A DNA stretch of 64,000 nt from Pelobates cultripes (GCA_933207985.1 OW240912.1:367257667-367321666); one strand, 5' to 3'. Positions 34,134 to 46,608 are shown, numbered from the stretch's first letter. Numbers and translations are program-made. The notes: a model not told the origin generated them from the letters alone.

Positions 34134-36264
34134 TTAACCCCTTAAGGACTGGACTGTTTTTGCGATGTTGTACATTTGCGACCAGGAATATTTTTACACT
34201 TTTGTGGTGTTTGTGTTTGGCTGTAATTTTCCGCTTTCTCATTTACTGTTCCCATACAAATTATATATTGTTTTTTTCAGGACAAAATGGGCTTTCTTTA
34301 CATACCATTATTTATATAATCTCATGTATTTTAATTTAAAAAAAATACAAAAATCTGATGAAAAATTGAAAAAAATACATGTTTTTTGACTTTTACTTGA
34401 AAAATCTTTTACTCATCTACAAAAGCGAATGAAAAAAACTGCTAAATAGATTCAAAATTTTGTCCTGAGTTTAAAAATACCTAGTGTTTACGTGCTTTTT
34501 TGCTTTTTTTTGCATGTTATAGGGCTATAGGTACAAGTAGGATATTGCGGTTTCAAAACATACATTTTTAAAATTTATCAATAGTGACATTGTAACACTA
34601 TTATCTGTCATAAATCTCTGAATAACACCCCACATGTACATATTTTTTTTAAAGTAGACAACCCAGGGTATTCAATATGGGGTATGTCCAGTCTTTTTTA
34701 GTAGCCACTTAGTCGAAAACACTGGCCAAAGTAAGCATTCATATTTGTTTGTGTGTGAAAAAAGTAAAAAAACTAAATTGAACGCTAATTTTGGCCAGTG
34801 TTTGTGACCAAGTGGTTACTAAAAAAGACTGGACATACCCCATTTGCAATACCTTGGGTTGTCTTCTTTTGCAAATGGTATGCCATCATGGGGGTAATTC
34901 TCATTCCTGGGCTACCATACGCTCTCAAAGGCAACGTAACCAACCTGGCCATTTTCAATGTAAAAATATTTGACCCATATATTTGACCTTGTAACTTTCA
35001 AAAATGCTATAAAACCTGTACATGGGGGGTACTGTTTTACTCGGGAGACATCGCTGAACACAAATATTAGTGTTTAAAAACTGGAAAACGTATCACAACA
35101 ATTATATCATCAGTAAAAGTGCTGTTTGTGTGTGAAAAATGCAAAAAAAGTAACTTTCACTGACAATATCATCGCTGTGATATGTTTTACTGTTTGAATC
35201 ACTAATATTTGTGTTCAGCGAAGTCTCCCGAGTAAAACAGTACCCCCCATGTACAGGTTTTAGGGTGTCGTAGAACGTTACAGGGTAAAATACAGTGCTA
35301 GCAAATTAAATTCTCTGGAATTTCGGCCTGGGTTGGCAGGCAGGTCCCTCAAATTGCAATCAATAAAATTACTGAATTATGTAAAAATATTACATAAATA
35401 CGCACGTAGAATTTAAATATATATGCATATTTATATATTTGAAGTCTACGTGTATATTTATATAATTATTTATGTAATTTTGTATATGGACGTATGTATA
35501 TTTCTTATTATTTTTATTTATTTTTATATACATAGATATATATACAAATTCATTCTAAGTGTATTTTGATATAAATATATATATATTAATTTTAAAATAC
35601 AGTTAGAATAAAATTTCATATAGCTATATAATTTTTTTTAAATTTTTTATTATTATTTAAAAATTTTTTATTTAATTTAAATTACTTATTATTTATATTT
35701 TATAATAATATATATATACAATATATATAGTTATTATATATATTATATATATACGTGTGTAATTTAATTATAAGTGTATTTTTATATTAATATAAGTACA
35801 TATTAATATAAAAATACACTTAGTATGACATTATATATATATGATATATAGACATATATTATATAGATATAATATATGTCTATATATCATATTTATACAT
35901 ATATAATTATTATTATTTTTTTTATTACCATTAACTTTAATTTTTTTTCTGATTTTACAGTTGCAGGGAGACTGCCTGTCAGCACAGGCAGTCCCCCTGC
36001 AGGCAGCACTATGGACACCTATTGTGACCATGTGATCGCTGTGTTAAGCGATCACATGGCCACAGGGGTCCTAATCTGCCGTGGGGAGACTGTCTGGGCT
36101 GCAGGCAGTCTCCCCACAACCGGAGCCACGCTGATCGCCGCCGGGGGAACGACGGCGATCAGGTAAGTAGCCCCAGACCGTTTGGACGGTTCAGGACCGT
36201 CATCGGTCCTCAAGGCAAAAATGCCGATGACGGTCCTGAACCGTCCTCGGTCCTTAAGGGGTTA
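34134..36264. mobile_element. Large TTAA-flanked foldback element
   Basis: The left end reads TTAACCCCTTAAGGACTGG and the right end is the inverse TCCTTAAGGGGTTAA, so the terminal repeats abut TTAA targets as in piggyBac or Kolobok-type elements. Inside are nested palindromes: arms at 34675-34745 and 34785-34850 (GGACATACCCCAT...), at 35010-35060 and 35205-35260 (GTACATGGGGGGTACTG), a hairpin around CATGTGATCGCT/AGCGATCACATG (36027-36058), and a 23 bp perfect stem at about 36183-36246. There is no transposase; it is non-autonomous. The middle (35380-35930) is almost pure A/T. Confidence 0.8.
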
Positions 36265-36333
36265 AGGACCAAACTTCTGGAATAAAAGGGAATCATGACA
36301 TGTCACACATGTCATGTGTCCTTAAGGGGTTAA
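36262..36333. mobile_element. Tiny TTAA MITE (copy 1)
   Basis: About 72 bp from TTAA to TTAA, containing ACTTCTGGAATAAAAGGGAA and CATGACATGT repeats, ending TCCTTAAGGGGTTAA. It is the inverse-orientation relative of 46609-46679 and directly abuts the larger foldback, sharing its right TTAA. Confidence 0.8.
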
Positions 36334-37796
36334 ACTCCCCTGGTCAGGTTTCCTAAGTCTGACATTTAGTGCCCTAACTATTTTTTGTACAAAAGAACAT
36401 TAGGTCAGTTTTTGTAAATGTTATAGGTAAGTGGAAGAAAAAAGGGTCAAGGTAGGAAAATAGGGAAAACAGCCATTAATCTGAGTAAAGAACAACAACT
36501 GTCAGAACATTGTGATTTTTTTTTCCATTGGTTTGTAACGTTTTAGTTTAAAAAGCTTTTTCACTAAAATCCAGATAGTAGTGAATTTAATTCAAAATGA
36601 AATAGTTCTAAAATAGCTGAACTGGAAAAAAAAAAATGAACTCATGTATAATCACAGTTTTTTGCATTTTAGCCTGAATTTTGTAATTCAGATTGCAATT
36701 CACTACAAATCAGAGTTTAGTAAATTACCCTTTAAATGATTGAAAAAATTGTTTAAAGCAATAAAAATGGTCACATTGTGTTATAATGCTCAAATGTTAT
36801 TTTCTTCAAAAATTGCTTCTGCCAAGAACTTATCAGGTCACCTCTGCAAAAAAAAAAAAAGGCTTTCAAATAATTTCTATCTTACCATTTACAGAAAAAG
36901 GCTAAAATAGAAGAGAATTGGTTTGATGGACAGTGGAAGGGGTTACACAGGAAATATATATAATAGTTTTAATAATAATACATTTGTTTTTTTTCAGTTT
37001 ATTCTTAGTTGATCATTTAATATGCATCCCTCCCAACCGTCCCAATTTCGGCAGCACAGTCACGATTCCCTACAGGAAGCACTGACACAGTGATGAGACT
37101 GCTGATGTCGGGAGGTATGAATATGTCTTTTATTTGTCAATTATTCATACCATTATTTTGCTTTGTTAATATTAGCTGCTGATTTTCCCAACATCATTAC
37201 TCATGATAACTTTATTTATATTGGATTTTTGTGCCCACCATAAAATTCTTCTAATTATTTTTTTCTGTATAGACTTCATCAAAACATTTGAAAGTAAAAT
37301 AGCAGAGAGGGAAAACTATTTGCACTTGAGGCTTTTCTTGAAGTTGACAATTCTTCTTTTAGTGACAAATTACCCTACCTGCTAGTATACATGTCAGCCC
37401 ATCTATCACTATGATGTATTGATAGGTGATTAATATAGTTGTGTAACCAAAGAGCATCAAAGCCAAAAACAAATGCAGTGGGTCCTAGCTTTAAGAGTAC
37501 CCCTCTGTTGCTCAAATTGCAATACATGTAAACAACCACTTAAGATATAAGTACATTTAATTATATAGTTTTATGATTAAAGAAATATCACATTATATAC
37601 ACAACAAAAAAAAAACAATAATAAATGTATATATTTTATTTGTATAGTACTGAATATGTATGCAGTAGCTGATAACGCAACACAGAATGTCAAGTAAAGA
37701 GCCAAACAAATGGTCACTAAGCTTAATATGTATCAGCATAAATCTCAAAAGAGCGGAAAAAAGCACACATAGAATAAAAGTAGAAATTGCATTGAT
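36334..37796. other. AT-rich interval, nothing recognised
   Basis: Several homopolymer A and T runs, no coding similarity and no repeat ends that I can define. Confidence 0.6.
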
Positions 37797-37797
37797 A

Positions 37798-38770
37798 CAG
37801 TGATCAGCCACAACATTAAAATCACCTGCCGAATATTGTGTAGATCCCCTTTGTGCTGCCAAAATAACTCTGATGCATTGAGGCATGGACTCCACAAGCC
37901 CTGTGAACTGTTTGTCATGTTCCTCATTCCTCAACATTCCTGAACAATTCTTGCAGTTTGGCAGGGTGCATTATCCTACTGAAAGAGGCCACTGCCATCA
38001 GGGAACACCACTGCCATGAAGGAGTATACGTGGTCTGCGACAATCTCTATGTGGGTGGTACATGTCAAAGTTATATCTACATCAATGACAGAACATTCCC
38101 AGATCCCATAGTACATTCTGCTGCCTTCTCTTCTCCAGGAAGATGATGCACACCTGCCCAGCCATCCACCTGATTTAAAAGAAAATGTGAAAGATTAGAC
38201 CAGGTAACAGACACAGCTTTTTCCATTGCTCCATAATCCAGTTTTGATGCTCACATTCCAATTGAAGGTGCTTTTCAGCAGTAGACAGGGGTTATCATGG
38301 GGTCTAACTGGACTACAGCAGCAAACTGCCATGCACTGTGAGTTCTAACACCCTTCTATCATAGCCAACGTTTAAAAAAAAAAAAAAATTGAGCTACAGT
38401 AGATCTGTGTGATTAGACCACACGGGGTAGTTTTGCTCCCCATGCATCAATGAGCCTTGACTCCAGTTTACCAGTTGTCCTTCCTCCATCTCTTTCAGTA
38501 GTGACTAACCACTGCACTGCATACCAAGAACACCCCACAAGACTTGCCGTTTGGAGACGCTCTTACCAAGTCGTCTAGCCATCACTATTTGGCACTTGTC
38601 AAAGTCACTCAGATCTTTTCACTTGTCATTTTTCCTGCTTCCAACACGTTAAATTCAAAAACAGACTGCTCACTTGCTACCTAATATAACCCACCTCTTG
38701 AAAGGAGTCATTGTAAGGATATAATCAATGTTATTCAATGCACCTGTAAGTGGCTTTAATGTTCAACCTA
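37798..38770 (-). pseudogene. Tc1-like transposon of a third family, relic
   Basis: The left end CAGTGATCAGCCACAACATT is the terminus of a widespread vertebrate Tc1-like family; the right end (about 38735-38770) is decayed. The transposase would be read on the minus strand. Blocks matching it include the region from CACTGCCATCAGGGAACACC to GAGCCTTGACTCC and the start region near AGTCGTCTAGCCATCAC. Internal deletions and stops have destroyed the frame, and an A14 run interrupts it at about 38374. Confidence 0.8.
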
Positions 38771-39167
38771 TAAATGTTAACCTTTATATAGAATAATAAA
38801 AAAAAAAATGTTAGCAATGAGACACAATAATGTTTTAAAACCACTCTTTTATTTAATGTTAAGCCAGAGTCACATAGGATGACTGTATCTGGTAAATAAA
38901 TGTAACATAAAAAATAGAAAACCTGCATGGCTAGACAAGTTAAATCGGTACAGGAAGTAACTGAGTATACTCACACCTTTGACCTTCAGTGGCAAAGGAA
39001 GAGGTATCCCCACTGCAACCAGAAAATAGTTCATAATTTAGAAACACTATTTTTCCATTGCATTTTGAAAAACCAAGCAGCATTTCTCATTTAATAAGGT
39101 TATTCTGTACTCAAAAAGGGCACACATCCACTTTTGAGGTTTTTATATATTTGTGGCACATAGACAC

Positions 39168-39682
39168 TTAAAGGGACACTCTGGGCACCAATACAACTTT
39201 TATATATCGATGTGACCTCATAAATATGGTGTATTTTTCCGTATGTTCAAATCTTTATAGTTTTTGCAACAAAAAAATAAATAAATGTTTTGCAGAATGC
39301 TGCACCATAAGCCTCTTAGCCATGCCATCTCACTCCAGAAAGACTTCAAATGTATGCACACAGCCCCAACAGCACACAGGGAGCTGCTTTTAAGTCGCAT
39401 CCTGGCTGCAGATAGAGAACCTACAAAGAGATAATGATATCCTTACTATATGTCTCCCTGGGTGTCTGCTTGTTCCTACCTTTTTGATAAGGAGGTATTT
39501 TTCTAGAGTCAGAAAGTGTGGCTAAAGAGGCAGGCCTATAGTGCAGCATTCTGCAAAACATTTATTTATTTTATGCAAAAAACTATAAGGATTTGAGCAT
39601 GCAAAAAAATGTTAGCATATTAATGAGGCCAAAACCTTTCAAATGCATTGAATGATTATTGGTGCTTGGAATGTCCCTTTAA
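39168..39682. mobile_element. TTAA-flanked MITE with long inverted arms
   Basis: Starts TTAAAGGGACACTCTGGGCA and ends inversely GTCCCTTTAA. The inverted homology extends about 150 bp into each side (AAATGTTTTGCAGAATGCTG against its complement near 39540-39560). The TTAAAGGG terminus is typical of Kolobok/T2-type MITEs of frogs. No coding sequence. Confidence 0.8.
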
Positions 39683-39726
39683 GCATATTTTTCTGTATAC
39701 TATATGTTATATAGAATAAAATAATT

Positions 39727-39760
39727 AACTCCTTGAGGATCGATGACAGTTCAGGACCGT
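39727..39760. mobile_element. Fragment of a TTAA foldback element, interrupted by an LTR
   Basis: TTAACTCCTTGAGGATCG followed by GACAGTTCAGGACCGT resembles the right-hand stem of the 34134-36264 element. The LTR of the second Gmr1-like element begins directly after it. Confidence 0.4.
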
Positions 39761-40702
39761 TGTGAAGAATTCTCCTATATTCATTTGGCTGTTTTCCCTC
39801 CCTGCTATTTAAGCGCCTTGAAAGCATTCGTTTTATTTGTTTATTCGGTAAATCATTTGTTTTACCGAACAGAGACCACCCTGGGTAGCAATTAGAACAT
39901 GGAACACTATGTAACCACACGAAACCACAAAGTAATTGAATGCTCCTAGGTGGCCGCCATTTCGTGCATATGAAAGCACGTGGTGAGAACAATGGATGGC
40001 GGCCATCTTAAACTCCCGAACGCGGCCAGCGGGACTTGGTCATCGAGTGCCTGGAACTGTTTTCGGCATAGCACTTGCATGAACACCCGGTCCCCATGGA
40101 AATCCCGTCTGACCTATTTCCACTTACAGTATACGAATGGCGTTTGGGACTTTCAAACAATCGAACGAAGAGAGCATTCTCCACGAACCATCTGCATTCT
40201 AACTATAGTGGTTTTTATGTAATTTTATCCGAATGGAGACCGTCTCTTACTACCAATTCCGTGGAACTCTGTATCGGATACAACCGCATGGCGAGCAGGT
40301 CAAACTTCCACATGATGCAACACAAAAAGTACCGAACGGATTTTCGTGCAAATTGAATATGTTGCTCACAGTATCCTCAGCTACCCAGGGTATATTATTA
40401 TGATGTGAATAAAGTATAGTTTTAAACATTGTGAAAAATAGTAAGTTTTCTGGCCAGCAGATAATTGAGTTTAGTATGTTGCTGAAACTCAATTATCTAG
40501 CCTGGCCCAGAGGAGGAGCTTGTACTGTATAAATTGAATGCCTGTTGCTTCGAATAAATCATTTTTGTTCCAGCATTAAGCTTTGGCTCATGTGTGGATT
40601 ATTTGGCGATACCAGCGTTATTTTACCCTGTGGATTATTGGTATTATTCTGTTATTGGGAAAAAGGGAATATTTGACGGGACTACTGATTACTACCATCA
40701 CA
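39761..40702 (+). repeat. 5' LTR of a second Gmr1-like element
   Basis: Bounded by TGTGAAGAATTC and CATCACA, immediately before a tRNA-Leu-like primer binding site. The first bases resemble the LTR start of the 4-10.7 kb element. Promoter and polyadenylation signals are visible: TGTATAAATTG near 40528 and CGAATAAATC near 40550. A 14 bp stem AGATAATTGAGTTT with its complement lies at about 40459-40499. The left boundary is inferred. Confidence 0.7.
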
Positions 40703-40704
40703 AC

Positions 40705-40724
40705 TGGTTGGCAGCGGTGGGATC
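40705..40724 (+). other. Primer binding site, tRNA-Leu-like
   Basis: TGGTTGGCAGCGGTGGGATC, two bases after the LTR. It is complementary to the 3' end of vertebrate tRNA-Leu (AAG type) with one extra T. Confidence 0.7.
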
Positions 40725-40770
40725 TTCCCTTTTACTATAACGAGAATTCGAGCAGACACTGGTACAGTGA

Positions 40771-41560
40771 ATGGAAGGCTGGTACACACAGCTGAAACGC
40801 AGCACGTTAAAAGAACTGTTGGAGGTCCATGGAAAGAGTGCCAGCAACAAAGTCAAGTGAGTCATCATAGCTGAGTTAATGGAGCTAGACCGGGAGAACT
40901 TGGCTGCGGCATCACAGACCATTCGGGAGGTTGAGACACCGACGGTTTGTGAAAATGAGTCATCAACCAACAAGGAGATTCAGATAGACTGGCATGGTTC
41001 AGCCCGAACCCAACCACAGAAGTCATCCTGCTGGTGATGAACATTGTAGCAGAGGAGATGAAACAGAGAGCACAGCTAGAGATGCAGATAAGGCTGGCTG
41101 AAGCCCAGCGAGCAGCAACAAGTTCCCCGACCGGAGGGAACAACACCGGAGATGCCCGAAAGGTTCCCTTCAGTGCCTTTAAAACCTTTAATAAGAAGGA
41201 CTGTGAAATTGATGGCTATCTGGCAGATTTGGAGCGCTAGTGTAGCCTACACAGGGTGCCTGCAGACAAGTGGGTTTCCATATTATCTGGAAAATTATCA
41301 GGCAAAGAGGCCGATGCTTTCCGGGCGGTACCAGAGCAGGAGATCCACAGTTATGACCGGGTCAAGGAGGAATTCCTGGCCCGATACGCGGTAACCCCAG
41401 AGACGTACCACCAAAAGTTCAGAGACTCACGAAAGACAGTCAAGGGGGTCAGAAAGCAGAAAAATGCAAACAAAAACTGAAGCCCCTTGGTGGATATCAT
41501 GGTAGAGAACCTGACTGGAATGATGGAGCTGTGAGTTCAAACCCAGCCAGGTCTCTTAAA
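40771..41560 (+). pseudogene. gag: Gag of the second Gmr1-like element, broken and truncated
   Basis: Starts at ATG 40771 (MEGWYTQLKRSTLKELLEV), parallel to the first element's MQYEELRRATLKDILE start. A TGA follows about 28 codons later, then stops near 41035. A second frame carries VPFSAFKTFN, EIDGYLADLER, a stop, then the next frame reads WVSILSGKLSGKEADAFRAV, LARYAVTPETYHQKFRDS. It breaks off before the SCAN-like segment and zinc knuckle. Pol is absent: the sequence runs into DIRS reverse transcriptase at about 41587. Confidence 0.88.
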
Positions 41561-41586
41561 GGGGCAGCCACACCTTGCAATCTGTG

Positions 41587-43547
41587 CCGTGATACTCCCT
41601 TTCATAGCCCTGTGGTGCTTCACAAAGCTTCTGAAGCCATTCGTGGCCCACCTTCGCTTTCATGGCATAAGACTGCTGATATATCTAGACAATTTGCCCA
41701 TCTTCTGCGATTCAGCCTCACGCCTATCTTCTCAGACAAACTTTGTTGTCGACTTCCTGGAGTCCTTGGGTTTCGTGGTAAACCAGGAAAAATCAGCACT
41801 AGAAGCACCACAATTTATCGTCCAATTTATGGGATTCGAGAGACTCAACATCTTGCATTCTACGCCTTCCCCTCTCAAAGATTGCATCTTTACAGAAAGA
41901 GATTCAGAAGTTACCGACTACTAGCACATGTAGTGGGCAATACGCAGCTTTGAGAAAATCATGTCAGATGGCTGTATACTCTACATGGACAATATCTCGA
42001 CTGTTCAGTACATCAACAAGCTGGGCAGAGCACGCTCCCGAGCACTTGCAGAGGCAACGAAGGACAGGGCGGTATAATTACAATCTAACAGAGACTTGTA
42101 TGCTAGCCACTGGAGAGATAGCAGTGACTGGATGCTGCATCTCAAAATATTTCTGAGCCTGCAAGAATGCAGGGGGCTTCTACTGATAGACCTTTTTGTA
42201 TCAAGGACCAATCGCCAACTTTCACAGTTCTTCAGTTGGCTCCCAGATCCAGACTGCGAAGCGGTGGATGTGTTCCTATAGGAATGGCCTTCTATAGGGG
42301 CATACGCGTTCCCACCTTTCTCCATGTTGGTGAGAGTTCTACACCAACTGTGTACGGAGGATCTCACAGCTACTAATTTCCCTGTTGTGGCCGAGCCAAG
42401 CACGGTTCCTGGACCTGTTGGAACTGTCCTACGACCATCCACTTCTTCTTCCAAAGTTTCCGTTTCTACTCTCCAACCCCATGGGGGAACCACATCCATT
42501 CATCCTACAGGATCGTCTAGAGCTAGTGGCTTGCATGGTTTCAGGGGATCTTTGAATGTCAACGGCCTATCGCAAGCCACTAAGGACCTATTGTGGGACT
42601 CATGGACTCCCGGCACTAGACACAGTTACCTTGCTGCCTGGAACAAGTGGAATAGCTAATGTGTGGAGAGAGATTCCGATCCCTTTACGGCATCTCTACC
42701 AGTCATATTGAAATTCCTGACGCAACTATTCGCCTAAGGTAGTTCACATCGTTTAACCATTAACTTTTACTGTTCGGCCATTTCTGCTGCACATGTTCCA
42801 GTTCTCAGTTTGCCGGTAGGGCAGAACCCGCTCATCTGTCGACTGCTTTGTGGTATCTGGTTATCACGTCCACCTGCTCCGAAATATTCTTGGCTCTGGG
42901 ACATGGACATGGCTCTTCGTTTCATGAGGGATTGGCCAGATAACCTGTTGTCTCTTCGCCAACTCTCTGCAGAATTGACCCTATTACTTTTTATGGTCTC
43001 CTTTCATCGGGTTTCGGACGTTCAGGATTTGATGACGACGGCAACTCCTTTCCGCCAGAAGGGGTTTCTTTTTCTTTTTCAGATTGGACTAACGCCACTT
43101 TGTTTTATTATCCATTTTTCTGGCTGATCCACGGATTTGCGTGGTTAGGATGTTGCTCCAATACGTGGAGGTTACCTCTTCTCTGTGCCGGGTCAACTCC
43201 TCATTTCGTATGTGCACCCACATAAGCAGGTCTCTTCTATGAGCCTTGCGAGATGGGTGAGATGGCTTTTGTCATTAGCTGGCATAGATTTGTGATTCAG
43301 GGCACATTAGATCAAGGGCGCGGTGGCGGCGCGAGCCTTCTTGTTGGATGCCTCGTTGGCTGATATTATGTATTGTGCTGATTGGTCGCGAGAGGAAACT
43401 TTTTGTGTCTTTTACTTAAGACCTACTGCTCATGCTTCATTTGCTTTGCTCCCTTAGCGTTAAAAATGCAAATTATAAAGCCTCCTGTCATGTGGTAAAA
43501 TTGTAGATTATGCTAAAGTAGTGTACCTATAATTTTAGTAATGACAG
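41587..43547 (+). mobile_element. DIRS-type retrotransposon, 5'-truncated (RT, RNase H, tyrosine recombinase)
   Basis: RT at 41590-41900 reads FTKLLKPFVAHLR, IRLLIYLDNLPIF (YLDD changed to YLDN) and FLESLGFVVNQEKSALE. RNase H-like sequence at about 41975-42290 reads YMDNISTVQYINKLGRARSR, SSDWMLHLKIF and LLIDLFVSRTNRQL. The tyrosine recombinase spans about 42560-43457: LWDSWTPGTRHSYLAAW, CRLLCGIWLSRPPAPKYS, LSLRQLSAELTLLLF, HRVSDV, then after frame changes LISYVHPHKQVSSMSLARW and ASLADIMYCADWSREETFCV. Frames shift repeatedly. The 5' part is missing: the sequence joins a gag fragment of another element. Confidence 0.85.
43501..43547. repeat. DIRS inverted repeat, left arm
   Basis: TTGTAGATTATGCTAAAGTA... 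is the inverse complement, with mismatches, of 45763-45815. Inverted terminal or internal complementary repeats are expected for DIRS elements. An 11-12 base direct block CCTCCTGTCAT lies next to both arms. Confidence 0.75.
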
Positions 43548-43867
43548 AAGGTGAATATTTTCCCACCCCATTCCCACCCTTCTTGCCTCTGTCGCTTTTA
43601 TGTGGTTGTGTCTTTTCCTCTGACATTCTGGGTTATATTCTATGAGTGGGTTAGTTATATATTGTATATTGTGTGAATTTGTTTTATTGTTAGTCGTTAT
43701 GGATATATTCATATTCAATTGAATGTATGTGTTTATGTTGGCAAGTCACCATTACGCTTGTCTTTCACTTGTTTCTGTTCTTTTCAGTGTGGACCATCTG
43801 TCTGCTGGCTGTTTGGCGTGGTTCAAGCATACTCTTCAATCATTGGGAAGTATCATGCTCTTTATTT

Positions 43868-45569
43868 CATTTTTTTTATTTTTTATAATTCTTTATTTTT
43901 GTTGTGCCTTGATACATTTCGGATATTGCACATTTACAAGCTATGTAGTAGAGAGTCCATAATATCCGTGAAACAATACAGTAATCTGCACAAATTTAAA
44001 ATATAAGAAAACATGAGTAACTCAACACAATAAGATTGTAGCAACATGTAAAATAAGAAGAGCAGAACATTTGCATTGAGAGCATATTCTACAGGAGTTA
44101 GGTATGTAACAAGCTTTGATAGTAATTGCTAATTACTTCATAGTATAGTACCACTGGGTATTGGAATCATGAAAGATATGCAATACAGGAAGGCCGTGGC
44201 CATGTGTACCCAACGTGTGATTGGTGCTTAAACCTTTTGGTGACCGTTCCCGGCTAGAGTAGCACACATGAGCATATGCTCAGAGAGTTGTGAACATAAG
44301 ACTTCACTCAGGGGCACTTAACAATGAGGTATCTACTAATCTCCCTTCTAGGTAAAGTAAAAATCTATGTTTAATGGCAACATGGGAACAATACGGTTAG
44401 ACTATGTGTTTAAGGGGGCCCACATGCGTGTGATATTCATAGTTAAGAATACGGATTGTAATCCCCCCCCCCACATCCAGCCACACATAGGAGGGCTCAT
44501 GGAGCTCCTCTCCCATTGCTGTTAAATGAGTGAAAATAATGTCACCTGTACCAACTGAAATTTAAATGAAAAGTAAAAAAACGGAGGTAGGAAAAAGCAT
44601 AGTTATAAATGTAAGATGAGGAACCACATGCTTATTATTAGAGAAGAGGCTTAGCCTATGCTCACCAAGCAAAACAGTATACCCGGCAGAGTATTATTGT
44701 TTAAGTCCCAGATAGCCATGCTCCACCAGCCCCCGGCTCTTGTACAGCCCAGCGCAGCCTTCCAACCGGTCCAATCGCATCCTGCATGCTGGTCGCGTTC
44801 TCGGGATCTTCCACTAGCTGGCTTCATTCTGTGCCGAAAATCCTCCTGCCGAGGGGGTGACCTGCGTGTGAAGTTGACCCTGGTCGGACTGAGGCCTAGG
44901 AAAGTTACGGCTGCCATCAGTACGGAGCTTGAGATGCCCGCCGCTTATTCTTTCTTCTCCTTCTTGGTTTCGGTGCCAACGTATGGCCATGTAAAGCAGG
45001 CTGTGAGTTGAGGACCCTTCCAGGGATTGTCAGTGTGGAGCTTGTCATAACTTCCCTCTCTGCTCTTTGGCTTATTGTAGCCCAGAATTGTGTCCAAAGT
45101 TGCTTGAAGGCTTGCTCTATCCACACCTAGTGGAAGGCCGAGGTTGTTGCGGTGGCCATCTTGAAAGGCTTTTCACGGCTATTAGCCCTCACAGATTATT
45201 TGCTCATTGCAGCTGTTTTCCACTGCCGTAGGTCGTTCCACCAGTGGGGACCGGGATATCCCCCACTGGTCCAAAAGGGGGGGGGGGGAAGGAACAGGAC
45301 ACTGAAACAAGCTGGAACTGTGTGAGGTGGAGGAGCGTCCTTCTCCACCACCCCAATGCTGCAGGCCTCTAACACTGGCAGTACTGATATTTCACAGTCC
45401 GTTTTCTCAGACACATTAACCCTGCTTACCTCGCGTGGGTAAGCAGATATAGCAGGAGTGCTGTTGAAAATTGGGTTTAATACCCCATAATTGTGGTCAG
45501 TGTCAAGTTTGTCATTAAGGAGCTCGAGCTACACATGTCTGCCTCGGTCGGCTGTCAGGCCCCACCCCC
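43868..45569 (-). mobile_element. L1/Tx1-like LINE insertion, internally deleted, inside the DIRS element
   Basis: On the minus strand it begins GGGGGGTGGGGCCTGACAG, a 5' start common for amphibian L1/Tx1 elements, and ends in an A-rich tail (T-rich on plus at 43868-43910). It is flanked by an 8 bp repeat CTTTATTT (43860-43867 and 45570-45577), consistent with target-primed insertion. Short open frames at 45414-45196, 45126-44917 and 44917-44651 probably derive from ORF1 but show no recognisable domain. No RT is present, so most of the element has been lost. Confidence 0.6.
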
Positions 45570-45762
45570 CTTTATTTAAGTTTTGACTTTAAGTGGTTCT
45601 GTTGACTACTGAACTGTTCTTCTTACACCAAAGAAAGAGGAGGAGTCTGGATCACACTGCCTGTTACATACTTGTTTCTTTTGTTCTGATTGGTTTAAAC
45701 TTTATGATTGATCTTTGCTGCTGAAGTTTACAGTAAAGAAAGTTCTGCAAAATTTTTGCCTC

Positions 45763-45815
45763 CTGTCATTACTATAATTAAGATTATAGGTACACTACGT
45801 TATCATAATCTACAA
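45763..45815. repeat. DIRS inverted repeat, right arm
   Basis: CTGTCATTACTATAATTAAG... pairs inversely with 43501-43547. The two arms are 2.2 kb apart because of the LINE insertion; without it they would be about 0.5 kb apart. Confidence 0.75.
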
Positions 45816-46608
45816 TTTCAAAGGTTGGATAGATTGAAACATTGTTTCACTTGTCCTCTTCTCTATATGCTTCCTCAATGCTGACTGCATAGACAGACAT
45901 TGACAGGTAGCTCAGATGGAGGCACCCATTTGCAGGATAAAATGGTGTGGAATTCTACATTTAATTTTTTTTTTTCAAACCTTGCAAATACGTATATGTT
46001 AATTTTAGTAATATGTAAAAATGATATTAAACAATTCTGAGAAACAGTTTCCCTTTAACTGAACAATATTTAGCCTGTGTATAAAACAGAATCAGAAGTG
46101 ATTGGTTAACCTTTACATTAGCAGTTAATTTGGAGTTTAGTAAATAACTTTTTTAAGAGTTTAATAATCAGAACATAGCTTTATTTAGATATATTGAACA
46201 TTTATAAACATGTCTTTGCACATAGTACTTGCTTGTGTGGCGTATATCTGAAGTAACATGTTTAGAGATACAAAACTGATTGAATAAAAGCCTGGTATAA
46301 TGACAGCAATTATTGCTAATGAATGTGTGATGCATCAATTATGCATTTATTGAGTACGGAAAGTGCTCACAAAAAAGGTAAATGTTGCATTAACCATTTG
46401 ATACATCAAATACATTAGTGTATCAGTATATTTTTGAGATGCATTACGGAAACTGTAACTGTTCCTCCTACTCTCCTTGCTATTTATAAAACATAACCCA
46501 ACAATTAGTGTAGAGGAGATCGTGTACTCTGACATTTTATTGAACATGTACACAGCAAACCTGCTTATAAATGATATACATAAATTCAGAGATGACAAAA
46601 TTCTCTGT
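45816..46608. other. AT-rich interval, nothing recognised
   Basis: No coding similarity or defined repeat termini. Confidence 0.6.

Noticed and set aside
37593..37937. 114-residue minus-strand frame
   Set aside because: It overlaps the end of a Tc1 relic and AT-rich DNA; no motif beyond chance fragments of the transposon.
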